From Moritella sp. JT01 (GTDB lineage: Bacteria; Pseudomonadota; Gammaproteobacteria; Enterobacterales; Moritellaceae): a stretch of DNA of 64,000 bases. A program made the position numbers and the translations under genes. The stretch spans positions 200,774 through 264,773 of the forward strand of contig NZ_LOCN01000001.1 of NCBI RefSeq assembly GCF_001574435.1, read 5' to 3'. This document shows, one piece after another, positions 39,607-48,632 of this stretch; the stretch's first letter is position 1, and the number at the start of each line of letters is the position of its first letter. The notes below the pieces were generated by a model. It made no database searches. It saw only the letters and a list, made by a program, of their open reading frames with translations, and was not told the origin of the DNA.

Positions 39607-40260
39607 TTAAGGCGCTAGGCGATCAACACGCCAGTCATTTCCATTTTTCACATAACTAAAACGATCATGCAAGCGATCGGCTTTACCTTGCCAAAACTCT
39701 ATACTTGTCGGTTTTACCACGTAGCCACCCCAAAACTCAGGTAGTGGCACTTCTTTATCTGCAAATTTATCGGTGAACTGTTTAACTTGTTGTTCAAGGA
39801 TTTTGCGTGAAGTGATTACTGCACTTTGCTCTGATGCCCATGCGCCGATTCGGCTACCACGTCCACGAGACTGGAAGTAGGTATTAGAATCTTCAGCTGA
39901 GATCTTTTCGACCACACCTTGAATTCGCACTTGACGCTGTAAAATATTCCAATGGAATGTTAACGCGATATGTGGGTTTTGAGCGAGTTCCTTGCCTTTT
40001 CGACTGTCGTAATTGGTAAAGAAAACAAAGCCTTCTTTGCTCAATTCTTTGAGTAGTACAACACGACAAGAAGGGTAACCATTCGCATCAACAGTAGACA
40101 CTGTCATGGATTCAGGTAAGACAATGCCGCAGTCTTGCGCCGCTTTGAACCAGTTCTGGAACTGATCAAATGGATCAACACTCGGATCAAGGTCGGGCAA
40201 GTCGACTAATACGCCTTGCCCTAAGGTAAATGCACAACGAATCTTATTTAATAAAGACAT
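39607..40260 (-). CDS. pdxH: Pyridoxamine/pyridoxine 5'-phosphate oxidase
   Basis: The 217-residue FMN enzyme makes pyridoxal 5'-phosphate from PNP or PMP. 'PSCRVVLLKELSKEGFVFFTN' spans the FMN-binding strand (split block), 'RQVRIQGVVEKIS' follows, and the C-terminal 'RLHDRFSY' and 'WRVDRLAP' are the conserved end. Length matches E. coli PdxH (218). It lies 9 bases after grxA, an uncommon partner. Confidence 0.95.
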   Translation of the reverse strand: MSLLNKIRCAFTLGQGVLVDLPDLDPSVDPFDQFQNWFKAAQDCGIVLPESMTVSTVDANGYPSCRVVLLKELSKEGFVFFTNYDSRKGKELAQNPHIALTFHWNILQRQVRIQGVVEKISAEDSNTYFQSRGRGSRIGAWASEQSAVITSRKILEQQVKQFTDKFADKEVPLPEFWGGYVVKPTSIEFWQGKADRLHDRFSYVKNGNDWRVDRLAP

Positions 40261-40269
40261 TGTTAAGCC

Positions 40270-40533
40270 TTATGCATATAGACCCAAGTTTTCTTTAGCG
40301 TACTGTTCAAACTCAGTACAACCACCAAGGTGTTTTTCATCAATGAAGATTTGTGGAACCGTATTTACTGGTACACCGGCTGATTTTTCTAGGTCAGCTT
40401 TACTGATGCCTTCAGCAAGCATATCGATGTAGTTGAAATCAAAATCTTCATGCTCAGCTTTTAATGTTTCTGCAATTTGTTTTGCACGTACGCAGAAAGG
40501 GCAACCAGGGCGACCAAAAATAACTGTAAACAT
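40270..40533 (-). CDS. grxA: Glutaredoxin 1
   Basis: The 87-residue glutaredoxin has the active-site CPFC in 'FGRPGCPFCVRAKQ' (Cys11, Cys14) and the 'VPQIFIDEKHLGGCTEFEQY' glutathione-binding part. It reduces disulfides such as ribonucleotide reductase and PAPS reductase using glutathione. It heads the two-gene grxA-pdxH unit. GGAG is 11 bases before the ATG. Confidence 0.94.
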   Translation of the reverse strand: MFTVIFGRPGCPFCVRAKQIAETLKAEHEDFDFNYIDMLAEGISKADLEKSAGVPVNTVPQIFIDEKHLGGCTEFEQYAKENLGLYA

Positions 40534-40848
40534 AATATAAGATACTCCACGTAAAAAAAATTGGTTAGCATGCTATGTGTACTCTATGATCAAGTACCAG
40601 TTGCTAGTGAGTGAGTTCACTCTAATGTGTACATAGTATGTTTTTCTGAAATAAAATGAAATTGTTTATTGAATAATAATTGATAGGTAATAACTATTGA
40701 TGATGAATTTAACATGATACGTATAACTTCTGTTAATAAATGTAAATTTTTAGCACCGAGTTCTAATAATTGCAGAGATACATAGCAATCACAGTGGGAA
40801 TCAGTGATAATTATCGATTAACTTTTATAAATCAGCTTGAAACGACAT
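40534..40848. other. Intergenic region between grxA and pssA
   Basis: The 315-base gap separates divergent genes and should hold both promoters. The sequence is AT-rich. I see no gene, hairpin or recognisable operator. Confidence 0.4.
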
Positions 40849-42198
40849 ATGAAATCATTAGAGTTTTATCAGTCTACGATTACCAACTTAAAGCAACTGC
40901 CAATGTCGGCAGGGCATATTGATGTTTTATTTTCAGCGCGTGATTTTAAAGCAAAAATATTAGACTTAATTGCTTCATCTTCGAAACGCATTTATATTTC
41001 GGCTCTTTATATCCAAGACGATGAAGCAGGCAGAGAAATTCTTGATGCGCTTTATCAAGCTCGTGTAAATAATCCTAGATTAGTGATTAAAGTGTTTGTT
41101 GATTTTCATCGAGCACAACGCGGTCTTATTGGCCAAAAAGATCATGGTGGTAATGCCGACCTCTATAAAGATATGCGTAAAAGACTCGGTGACAAAGTAA
41201 CGATCTTAGGCGTGCCAGTGAAAGGTAAAGAAGTATTAGGTGTATTGCATCTAAAAGGCTTTATCTTTGATGAAACCGTGCTTTACAGTGGTGCGAGTAT
41301 TAATGATATCTACTTACATCAAGCGGATAAATACCGCTGCGATCGCTATCATGTGCTTTATAATCCTGCGCTAGCTGACTCGATGGTCTCTTATTTAGAA
41401 GACTATTTTGTAAGTCAAAATGCGGTGACACGACTTGATGATGATATTATTCCGTCAAGCAAAACCTTGAAACAAGATATTCGTCAGTTCAAACAAACGT
41501 TACGCAGTGCGCAGTATCATTACATTAATACTACGCCAGAAAGTACTGAAGTGGGTATCACTCCTATTTCTGGTTTTGGTCGTCACGGTAATAAACTAAA
41601 CCAAACGATCACCAATTTATTACGTGCGGTAGAAAGCGAAATCACTATTTTTACACCGTATTTTAACTTGCCATTATCCATATCAAAAGACATTAAACGT
41701 CTGCTAAAACGTAATGTGAAAGTAACCTTGGTTATTGGTGACAAAACGGCTAACGATTTCTATATTCCACCGTCAGAACCGTTTAAAGTTATTTCTGCAT
41801 TGCCTTATATTTACGAAAGTTACCTGTATAAGTTTGTGAAAAGTTGTCAGTCATTTATCGATCAGGGTCTGCTTAATGTTAGATTATGGAAAGATGAAGG
41901 TAACAGTTTCCACCTTAAAGGTCTGTGCTGTGATTATAAGTACCACTTATTAACAGGTAATAACTTGAATCCACGTGCGTGGGGCTTAGATTTAGAGAAT
42001 GGTATTTTAATTCATGATCCTAAACAGTTATTAAAAGATACTCTACAAGCTGAGCAAGAACATGTGTTGAAAAATACGCGTCGTATTAAGCACCTTTCTG
42101 ATTTAGACAGTTTGGCGGACTACCCTGCACCAGTACAAAAATTTATGCGTCGTATTAAAACAACACGCTTGGATATGTTACTCAAACGTATTCTATAA
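40849..42198 (+). CDS. pssA: CDP-diacylglycerol-serine O-phosphatidyltransferase (PLD type)
   Basis: The 449-residue enzyme makes phosphatidylserine, precursor of phosphatidylethanolamine, in association with the membrane and ribosomes. The two phospholipase-D HKD motifs are 'HLKGFIFDETVLYSGASIND' and 'HLKGLCCDYKYHLLTGNNLN'. The ATG at 40849 is chosen over a TTG four codons upstream. Length matches E. coli PssA (451). It is monocistronic with a strong terminator. Confidence 0.95.
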   Translation: MKSLEFYQSTITNLKQLPMSAGHIDVLFSARDFKAKILDLIASSSKRIYISALYIQDDEAGREILDALYQARVNNPRLVIKVFVDFHRAQRGLIGQKDHGGNADLYKDMRKRLGDKVTILGVPVKGKEVLGVLHLKGFIFDETVLYSGASINDIYLHQADKYRCDRYHVLYNPALADSMVSYLEDYFVSQNAVTRLDDDIIPSSKTLKQDIRQFKQTLRSAQYHYINTTPESTEVGITPISGFGRHGNKLNQTITNLLRAVESEITIFTPYFNLPLSISKDIKRLLKRNVKVTLVIGDKTANDFYIPPSEPFKVISALPYIYESYLYKFVKSCQSFIDQGLLNVRLWKDEGNSFHLKGLCCDYKYHLLTGNNLNPRAWGLDLENGILIHDPKQLLKDTLQAEQEHVLKNTRRIKHLSDLDSLADYPAPVQKFMRRIKTTRLDMLLKRIL

Positions 42199-42233
42199 TT
42201 TAGCCGTTCTAAAAAGCTAAATTAATAGGATAG

Positions 42234-42270
42234 CAAAAGCTTGTTACTGTCTCGGTAACAAGCTTTTTTA
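42234..42270 (+). terminator. Terminator after pssA
   Basis: AAAAGCTTGTTAC and GTAACAAGCTTTT form a perfect 13-bp stem with a 6-nt loop, followed by TTTATTTTTG. Confidence 0.92.
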
Positions 42271-42454
42271 TTTTTGACTATTTTTAGTTACTAATATTTT
42301 GGTACTCGCGTCACTTTCACCATTATGTCTCGTTATATTTACCGCCAACGGATGAAGTAAATTAGTTTCATTCTACGTAAATGCTATTGCTCTGTTCTAG
42401 CTTGCTGATTATACTCTGATTAACTATTAAACAACTAAATTGGCTGTTATTTTC

Positions 42455-42787
42455 ATGTTCGGATTTTTAAAACGATTTTTTTCTGATTCAGATGCTAAAC
42501 CTGTCGACAATACGCCGAGTGTTGAACCTGTACATTACAATGGCTATCTTATCTTTGTTATTCCGAAGGAAGAGGGGGGGCAATATCGTGTTGCGGGTTT
42601 AATTGAAAAGCCGATTGGAAAAGACATGGCAGAGCGAGATACGGATGAAAAAGAAAACGAAGTGGAAAATTTAAGACATTCATTTATTCGTTCTGATCTT
42701 TGCATGAGCAAGCAGCAAGCTGAACAAATCACGTTACAAAAATGTAAGCTATTTATCGATCAAGTAGGCGATAACATGTTTAAGTAA
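42455..42787 (+). CDS. hlyU: HlyU family protein
   Basis: The 110-residue protein belongs to the HlyU family (PF10115): 'MFGFLKRFF' at the start, then 'YNGYLIFVIPKEEGGQYRVA' and a helical end. The family is named after a Vibrio haemolysin activator, but this small type is not the ArsR-like HlyU repressor and its role is poorly defined. The ATG at 42455 fits the family's start; no clear ribosome-binding site is seen. It is followed after 35 bases by msrA. Confidence 0.7.
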   Translation: MFGFLKRFFSDSDAKPVDNTPSVEPVHYNGYLIFVIPKEEGGQYRVAGLIEKPIGKDMAERDTDEKENEVENLRHSFIRSDLCMSKQQAEQITLQKCKLFIDQVGDNMFK

Positions 42788-42822
42788 TTTACTTATTCGC
42801 CTAATTAACGCTGGAGTTCACT

Positions 42823-43464
42823 ATGTTTTTTGCAAAAAATAAATTAACCATGGTTAGTGAATCAGATGCACTGCCTGATAATCCGACTGCGGTAACCGTT
42901 GATGCGTTACATTATGTATCGGCAACGAGTATGGTTCCGCCTTTTATAGATCAACATCAAGTCTGCTATTTTGCGATGGGCTGTTTTTGGGGCGCTGAGC
43001 GATTATTCTGGACTGTATCGGGTGTTGTGACGACAGCTGTTGGTTACCAAGGTGGCTACACTGTGCATCCGCGTTATCAGCAAGTTTGCTCAGGTCAAAC
43101 CGGGCACACGGAATCGGTGCTAGTTGTATTTGATCCTGCAGTAATTAGTTACGCGGAACTTTTGATCTTGTTTTGGGAAAATCATCAGCCAACGCAAGGT
43201 ATGCGTCAAGGTGCTGACCAAGGTACGCAATATCGTTCTGCGATTTACTGTACTTCACAGCAACAATTAGCTCAGGCTAAAGCGTCTGTTGGCCATTATC
43301 AACAAGCGCTTACAGACGCGGGAAGTGCTGACTCAATCACTACTGAGGTCGATCTGGCTGCGCCATTTTATTATGCAGAGCAAGATCACCAGCAATACCT
43401 TGCTAAAAACCCACAAGGCTATTGCGCTCTAGGCGGCAGTGGTATCTGCTACCCTGGTAATTAA
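42823..43464 (+). CDS. msrA: Peptide methionine-S-sulfoxide reductase
   Basis: The 213-residue enzyme repairs oxidised methionine in proteins. The active site is 'AMGCFWGAERLFW' with the catalytic Cys near residue 55, and 'GYQGGYTVHPRYQQVCSGQTGHTE' (split) contains the conserved downstream block. 'GYCALGGSGICYPGN' near the end supplies the resolving cysteines. An N-terminal extension of about 45 residues is as in E. coli MsrA. Its stop overlaps the next start in a TAATG. Confidence 0.94.
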   Translation: MFFAKNKLTMVSESDALPDNPTAVTVDALHYVSATSMVPPFIDQHQVCYFAMGCFWGAERLFWTVSGVVTTAVGYQGGYTVHPRYQQVCSGQTGHTESVLVVFDPAVISYAELLILFWENHQPTQGMRQGADQGTQYRSAIYCTSQQQLAQAKASVGHYQQALTDAGSADSITTEVDLAAPFYYAEQDHQQYLAKNPQGYCALGGSGICYPGN

Positions 43465-44108
43465 TGATGAAAGCGAGAAATAGACGAATCTTATTTATAC
43501 TCGTGTTTACCATTCTCGCTTTTATGTGGCAAAGCGCGTTAATTGCTCCACTTAAGATACTGGTTGTTTTTTTACATGAGCTAAGCCATGCGCTTGCGAC
43601 TTGGTTAACCGGCGGTAAAGTCGTGGAGTTTGTCGTATCTGCCTATCAGAGTGGGCATGTTCGCTCTGCGGGTGGATCGCGGTTTATTATTCTGAGTGCG
43701 GGCTATTTGGGATCGTTACTGTTTGGTTTGCTGTTTTATGCTGCCAGTAGTCGCCGTCAAACAACTGATATTAGTTTAGCCTTGTTAGCGCTCACTATGT
43801 TGTTGGTTGCCGTGTTCTTTGGTGGCACCTTATATACCATAGGTTTTGCTGCTGTGATTGCAGTGATGATCATGGCATTACTTAAGTATGCGAATACAGG
43901 CATTAAGCAAACAGTCTTATTGGTGTTTGCCAGTGCTAGCATGATCTATGTGCCTTTAGATATTTGGCAAGACACCATCATTCACAGCGGATCATTATCT
44001 GATGCTCGTATGTTAGCGAACGAAATGGGTGGCGCGACCTTTATGTGGGGGGGATTGTGGTTTCTTGCCAGCTTATATTTTATTTATTTAACGCTACGAA
44101 AATCCTGA
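43464..44108 (+). CDS. M50-like membrane metallopeptidase family protein
   Basis: The 214-residue protein has about six hydrophobic segments. The 'VVFLHELSHALATWLTGG' segment has an HExxH (HELSH) zinc motif within a helix, typical of M50B-like site-2-protease relatives. 'GYLGSLLFGLLFY' follows. The family member may cleave membrane substrates, but no partner or substrate is known. It is coupled by TAATG to msrA and overlaps the convergent PPTase gene by 25 bases at its 3' end. Confidence 0.8.
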   Translation: MMKARNRRILFILVFTILAFMWQSALIAPLKILVVFLHELSHALATWLTGGKVVEFVVSAYQSGHVRSAGGSRFIILSAGYLGSLLFGLLFYAASSRRQTTDISLALLALTMLLVAVFFGGTLYTIGFAAVIAVMIMALLKYANTGIKQTVLLVFASASMIYVPLDIWQDTIIHSGSLSDARMLANEMGGATFMWGGLWFLASLYFIYLTLRKS

Positions 44109-44842
44109 TCTAACACACCCGTTAGTATTTTGATATTATCAGTGAAGACAAGGTCACTGATAATACTTAAATCAAACTCTTCATAACAGCCTGAACGCAC
44201 ATGTAGTTGTTCGCAGTGGTTAAATACATTGTCGCGGAGTAGTGCTGCTATTGGTTGCTTAATTGCTTTTGCTAATGCTTCTTTTAATGTCCAAATACGA
44301 TAAAAAGCCTGCGCTTTTAATATTAAGGATTGTGCAGTACAAGCCGCCAATTCTTCGGCATGATAATAGTGGTTTGCGATTCTTTCGAGAGAACGTTTGG
44401 TTGAAATCCATTCTAAATCGACTCCCAGTTTAATTTGCAGTGTTGTCGGTACTAGGGCAATAAGAACTTGTCCGTGAGAATGAGAAATACAACATTTTAA
44501 CGGAATTATGTCCTCATTATGGTATATCTTTAAGTCATGTTTTTCAGTATCGAATAACACATAAAGCTCAGCAAAATCATAACCTAAGCATTGGCTAGCA
44601 TAAGCCTTAATGATAATGCGAGTCGCAAGGTATTCTTGTTGGGCTTGTTGCTGTTTACGCTTCGTAAATACTTCATATTCACGAGGATGCAAATAATGCT
44701 CAGCAAATGATGTTATCTGTTCGCTACTGATGGTGTTACTGTTAAATAGGTAAGCCTCAATTGTTGAATCGATATTGGCAGGTAAGTCGGCATGAGAGGT
44801 AAACGTTAATTGTTGGCTAAAAAATGATTCAGTGTGTGGCAT
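44084..44842 (-). CDS. Sfp-type 4'-phosphopantetheinyl transferase (PfaE-like candidate)
   Basis: The 252-residue protein is a Sfp/AcpT-type PPTase. 'KLGVDLEWI' provides the Mg-binding Asp-x-Glu, and 'FYRIWTLKEALAKA' the WxxKEA motif. It transfers phosphopantetheine from CoA to acyl or peptidyl carrier proteins. No carrier protein, polyketide or nonribosomal synthetase lies in the window, so its client is elsewhere. In Moritella-like bacteria an isolated PPTase (PfaE) activates the DHA/EPA synthase PfaA; that identity is an inference here. It converges on and overlaps the M50-like gene. Confidence 0.85.
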   Translation of the reverse strand: MPHTESFFSQQLTFTSHADLPANIDSTIEAYLFNSNTISSEQITSFAEHYLHPREYEVFTKRKQQQAQQEYLATRIIIKAYASQCLGYDFAELYVLFDTEKHDLKIYHNEDIIPLKCCISHSHGQVLIALVPTTLQIKLGVDLEWISTKRSLERIANHYYHAEELAACTAQSLILKAQAFYRIWTLKEALAKAIKQPIAALLRDNVFNHCEQLHVRSGCYEEFDLSIISDLVFTDNIKILTGVLDQDFRSVK

Positions 44843-45000
44843 TAGAGATGAAACCGTTATATCACTATTGATGGAAGTATAACATAAGTAAGATACCGCG
44901 TAGTCGTTGTCGTTAAGACTCTATTTGAGGTGGTTTGGGTGTATCGTTTTTCGATTATATTTTCCAGCGTCATGATTGAAGTGATAAAGATAGGTTACAT

Positions 45001-45765
45001 ATGTCTATAGTTAAAGGTAGTCATGATTATATTTGTGATGAAGAATTTGATGATGTTTATGGCTTTGTTTCTAATGATCACCAATTTGACTGGGGCATGC
45101 ATTCCCATCAAGAAAGCCAGTTAATACTGTCTCCTTCAGGTTGTATCACGGTAAATCTTCAATCTCAGAAACTGGTGATTCCACCAAATTGTGCAATTTG
45201 GCTACCGCCAAAAATAGAACATAGTATTGAGCGTCGCGGTGGAGAGAGTTTGGTTACATTATTCTTTAAATCAAGCATTGGTTATACAGTCCCCAATGAT
45301 CTGCGTGTATTAAGATTAAACTCTTTGTTAAATGCATTAATACAGCGAGTATCTTACGCCTCTAGTAATCGCCAATTCCATCCCTCATTGATTGAGTTAC
45401 TGTGTTATGAAAGTTATCAAGCGCCACTTACTGACTTATCACTGCCATTACCAACGGATAGTCGTTTGTTGGCTTGGTTAAATTCTTTAGAAGAATATTC
45501 CCCCCAGAAACTCGGCGTTATGGCAAAGAAAATTGGTGCAAGTGAAAAAACCATCAGCCGTATTTTCTTTAAAGAAACGGGTATGCACTATCAAGAATGG
45601 AGAAAAAGGTGGCTGTTATTAAAAGCCATTGAGCTGTTGTCAGAAGGCGAATCTGTGACAGGTTGTGCGTTAACGTTAGATTTTTCAACTACTAGTGCTT
45701 TTATATACTTTTTTAAGCAGGCAATGCATACCACTCCAAGTCAATATAGAAAGTACTTTGAATAG
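45001..45765 (+). CDS. AraC family regulator with cupin domain
   Basis: The 254-residue protein has an N-terminal cupin-like domain ('DWGMHSHQESQLILSPSG', 'AIWLPPKIEHSIER') and a C-terminal double helix-turn-helix ('KKIGASEKTISRIFFKET', 'TTPSQYRKYF'). It is an activator or repressor likely responding to a small ligand. It precedes the MOSC-reductase fusion by 134 bases on the same strand and may control it. Effector unknown. Confidence 0.86.
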   Translation: MSIVKGSHDYICDEEFDDVYGFVSNDHQFDWGMHSHQESQLILSPSGCITVNLQSQKLVIPPNCAIWLPPKIEHSIERRGGESLVTLFFKSSIGYTVPNDLRVLRLNSLLNALIQRVSYASSNRQFHPSLIELLCYESYQAPLTDLSLPLPTDSRLLAWLNSLEEYSPQKLGVMAKKIGASEKTISRIFFKETGMHYQEWRKRWLLLKAIELLSEGESVTGCALTLDFSTTSAFIYFFKQAMHTTPSQYRKYFE

Positions 45766-45899
45766 CGGTTAGGGTTTATCGTTCTACTTATAAAGAGATA
45801 TTAAATTGTCTGATTATCGTTACTCAATGTCCCCAGTTTGATAGTCGATAATTATTATCCTGTTAGCATATTTGATTCAATTAAGTTGATAGTGAAGAA

Positions 45900-47633
45900 A
45901 TGCTAATGAAAAATTATGTCGTCGCTTTAAGTGTCTCAAAGCCTAAACTTGAGAACATTAATGGAAAAGATTTAAAAACATCAATTGTTAGAGAGCCCCT
46001 CTATCATCCCGTTTATTTTGATCAAACGGGCCCCGTTGGAAATAAGCCTGCAGACCATATCGAAGATGTCTTTGTATATTCAGAAAATCATTACGACTAT
46101 TGGTGTGAAGAATTTAATATTGAGCGTTCGTCATGGAAGCATGCGCATTGGGGAGAAAATATTACCTTAAACCATGCCTGTGAGGAAACGTTACGGATTG
46201 GTGACATCGTACGTATTGGAAATGAAGCTGTGTTACAGGTGACGTTTCCTAGAATTCCGTGCTTTAAGCTGTCTTGGCGTTTGGGGCAAGCGATCAGCGT
46301 ATTATCCGATATTATTGATTCAGGACGAATTGGTTTTTACATGAATGTTATTGAACCGGGAACAATAAAGCCCAACGATACATTCACTGTCATAAAGAGT
46401 CATCCACTGCATCCTACCGTCGCTGGCGTATCTCGTATGTTGCAAAGTACAGATACGAGCATGGCACAAATGCTTGAGGTAAAAAATCTGCCAGACCTTA
46501 GCCCCTGGGGACTTACGTGGATTAACAAAAAAATACATACTATTGAAGAGCTATCACAGTTAAAAGAATATCGTTGGTTAGGATGGCGGTCGTTTACGAT
46601 TAATCATATCGTTGCAGAAACCCATGATATCTATTCTTTTTATTTGTCACCATCTGATACACAAGCTATTCCTGTTTTTCGTCCTGGTCAGCATTTAGCT
46701 GTACGCTTACAAGTTGAAAATGAAATAATTGAGAGACGATGGAGCCTTTCTGAATATTGCCCAGACAAAATGCAATATCGCATATCAATTAAAAAAGTAG
46801 ATAATGGTGTAGGATCTTCATGGATGCATGCAGCAAAAGAAGGTATGCAAGTTGAGATTAAAGCACCATCGGGTGATTTTTATTTAGATAACACTGATAT
46901 TATGCCTATTGTTTTGATATCGGGCGGGATAGGTGTGACACCGATGTTTGCGATGTTACAGGCACACCTTATGAAGAACAGAAACTCGCGAGCACCGATT
47001 TATTGGATTCAGTGTGTGAGAAATAAAGATAATCACCCGTTTAAAGATGCTGTGTTAGCAAAAGTTGAAGAGCTAGGTGCGCGTATTCATTTTGTTTATT
47101 CAGAGCCCACTGAAAATGAGACGATTGGGCATGATTATCATTCATGCGGCCTGCTGTCTGTTGATAAACTTATGTCTATATTAAAAACAGAAAACATTGA
47201 GTTTAACGGTAAAAAAATCGCTATCCCTTCTGCATTTTTTAGTTTCTATCTATGTGGACCTAAACCATTGCAACACGCGTTGTATTCAGGTTTAAAAGAA
47301 AAAGGCGTAGAAAGGGTCTTTTTTGAAGAGTTCGTTTCAGGTCTGGTAATGAATAATGCGGATAATAGGTTAGATGTCGCAACGGTTACTTATAAAAACG
47401 CGCAAAAGCAATTAAGTTGGCATTTAGAAGATGATGTATCACTTTTGGAATTGGCTGAATTTCATGATTTAAAACCACAGTATCAATGTCGAAGTGGTCA
47501 ATGCCACCGTTGTAAGGTGAAAGTGCTAGAAGGTAAAGTAAGGCACACATTAAGCGTCGAGGGAGTAGGGGAAGATGAAGTGCTTTTATGTTGCGGTGTT
47601 CCAGATAGCTCACAACTCGTCATCGATGTTTAG
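45900..47633 (+). CDS. MOSC - ferredoxin reductase - 2Fe-2S ferredoxin fusion protein
   Basis: The 577-residue protein joins three modules. Residues about 1-165 are a YiiM-like MOSC domain with the molybdenum-binding cysteine in 'FPRIPCFKL' (Cys121), followed by a short 3-alpha segment. Residues about 235-500 are a flavin reductase with 'RRWSLSEY' (flavin), 'LISGGIGVTPMFAMLQ' and 'FYLCGPKPLQ' (NAD binding). Residues about 500-577 are a ferredoxin domain with Cys530, Cys535, Cys538 and Cys564. Such a protein could feed NAD(P)H electrons directly to the Moco site and reduce N-hydroxylated compounds as YiiM and YcbX do. The start has GAAGAA upstream; a second ATG at 45906 is possible. Confidence 0.87.
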   Translation: MLMKNYVVALSVSKPKLENINGKDLKTSIVREPLYHPVYFDQTGPVGNKPADHIEDVFVYSENHYDYWCEEFNIERSSWKHAHWGENITLNHACEETLRIGDIVRIGNEAVLQVTFPRIPCFKLSWRLGQAISVLSDIIDSGRIGFYMNVIEPGTIKPNDTFTVIKSHPLHPTVAGVSRMLQSTDTSMAQMLEVKNLPDLSPWGLTWINKKIHTIEELSQLKEYRWLGWRSFTINHIVAETHDIYSFYLSPSDTQAIPVFRPGQHLAVRLQVENEIIERRWSLSEYCPDKMQYRISIKKVDNGVGSSWMHAAKEGMQVEIKAPSGDFYLDNTDIMPIVLISGGIGVTPMFAMLQAHLMKNRNSRAPIYWIQCVRNKDNHPFKDAVLAKVEELGARIHFVYSEPTENETIGHDYHSCGLLSVDKLMSILKTENIEFNGKKIAIPSAFFSFYLCGPKPLQHALYSGLKEKGVERVFFEEFVSGLVMNNADNRLDVATVTYKNAQKQLSWHLEDDVSLLELAEFHDLKPQYQCRSGQCHRCKVKVLEGKVRHTLSVEGVGEDEVLLCCGVPDSSQLVIDV

Positions 47634-47746
47634 ACAATGCTGCTAAACGCCATTATTTCAGGGTGTATACCTATGTGTTAAGACATTATCGTCAGTATAA
47701 TCAGCCTTTTAGGTTATCACTCCTGTGTGGGTGTTACATCAGTAAA

Positions 47747-47778
47747 TTGTACAACAATCTAGGGTTCTGGCATATAAT
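47747..47778 (+). promoter_or_regulatory. Possible promoter of the second AraC gene
   Basis: A TATAAT lies at 47773-47778, with a palindromic TTGTACAA at 47747-47754 upstream. The -35 spacing (about 20 bases from TTGTAC) is not ideal. Confidence 0.3.
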
Positions 47779-47811
47779 CAAATGACCATCTATTGAAGAG
47801 TTATATCGTTA

Positions 47812-48531
47812 ATGCCGTTATATCACCACTTAAGAACTGATGTTAAAGTTGCCGAGAATAGCTTTCACCAACACGACGATAAAGTGCAGCTTGTCTACAT
47901 ACACTCTGGCTGTTGTATTATCTCTAGCCGCAGTGATAGCACCCTTGCGGTTAACGGACAGTTACTTTGGATACCTGCTGGTGTCGAACATCGTTTAGAG
48001 GTGCTAAAAAGCACGACTTTCAGTGTGCTATTCTCCGCACCTAATGAACTACCGATGTTTAGTAACAACATGTGTGGGCTCACCGTTAATGGTCTATTCG
48101 TATCACTGATGGAGTATATTAATGAAATTGAATTGACCGAGGTCGACGATATCCCCGCACATTATTTAGCGGTACTAAAAGATCAAATTAGTCAGCTGAG
48201 CATCAAAGAACAAGGCTACAAAGCCACCGGTGAGATCGACAGACGCTTATTACCAGTAATTCAGAGCCTTACCCTTAAGCCCGATATCAAATTATCGCTA
48301 GAGGATTTTACCGAGAGTTGTGGCGCCTCGACCAGAACGCTTAATCGGATGTTTCAAAAATGCTTTGAGCAACCGTTCCGCAGCCTGAGGTTGCAGATTG
48401 TGATGGAGAAGGCTTTGCAACTCAACCGCCAAGGCATACCGCACACTGAGGTTGCCCTAGAACTTGGTTATAACAGTCTCTCCGCTTTCTCCACGGTGTT
48501 CAATAAATACCTTCGCGATAAAAAAATCTGA
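47812..48531 (+). CDS. AraC family regulator with cupin domain (second copy)
   Basis: The 239-residue protein has the same architecture as the gene at 45001: cupin ('FHQHDDKVQLVYIHSG', 'LLWIPAGVEHRLE') followed by a double helix-turn-helix ('ESCGASTRTLNRMFQKCF', 'LELGYNSLSAFSTVFNKY'). It lies 101 bases upstream of a Bcr/CflA pump gene and probably regulates it. The effector is unknown. A diverged copy of its HTH end lies downstream of that pump gene. Confidence 0.86.
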   Translation: MPLYHHLRTDVKVAENSFHQHDDKVQLVYIHSGCCIISSRSDSTLAVNGQLLWIPAGVEHRLEVLKSTTFSVLFSAPNELPMFSNNMCGLTVNGLFVSLMEYINEIELTEVDDIPAHYLAVLKDQISQLSIKEQGYKATGEIDRRLLPVIQSLTLKPDIKLSLEDFTESCGASTRTLNRMFQKCFEQPFRSLRLQIVMEKALQLNRQGIPHTEVALELGYNSLSAFSTVFNKYLRDKKI

Positions 48532-48632
48532 GCCAAGTTGGCGGCTACGCGCAATAGACTGGCGTTTAGACTAAAGCGGTTGAGTTTATAAGTGAGTAAA
48601 ATAAAGGCATATTCAATCTAGGAACATCTATT

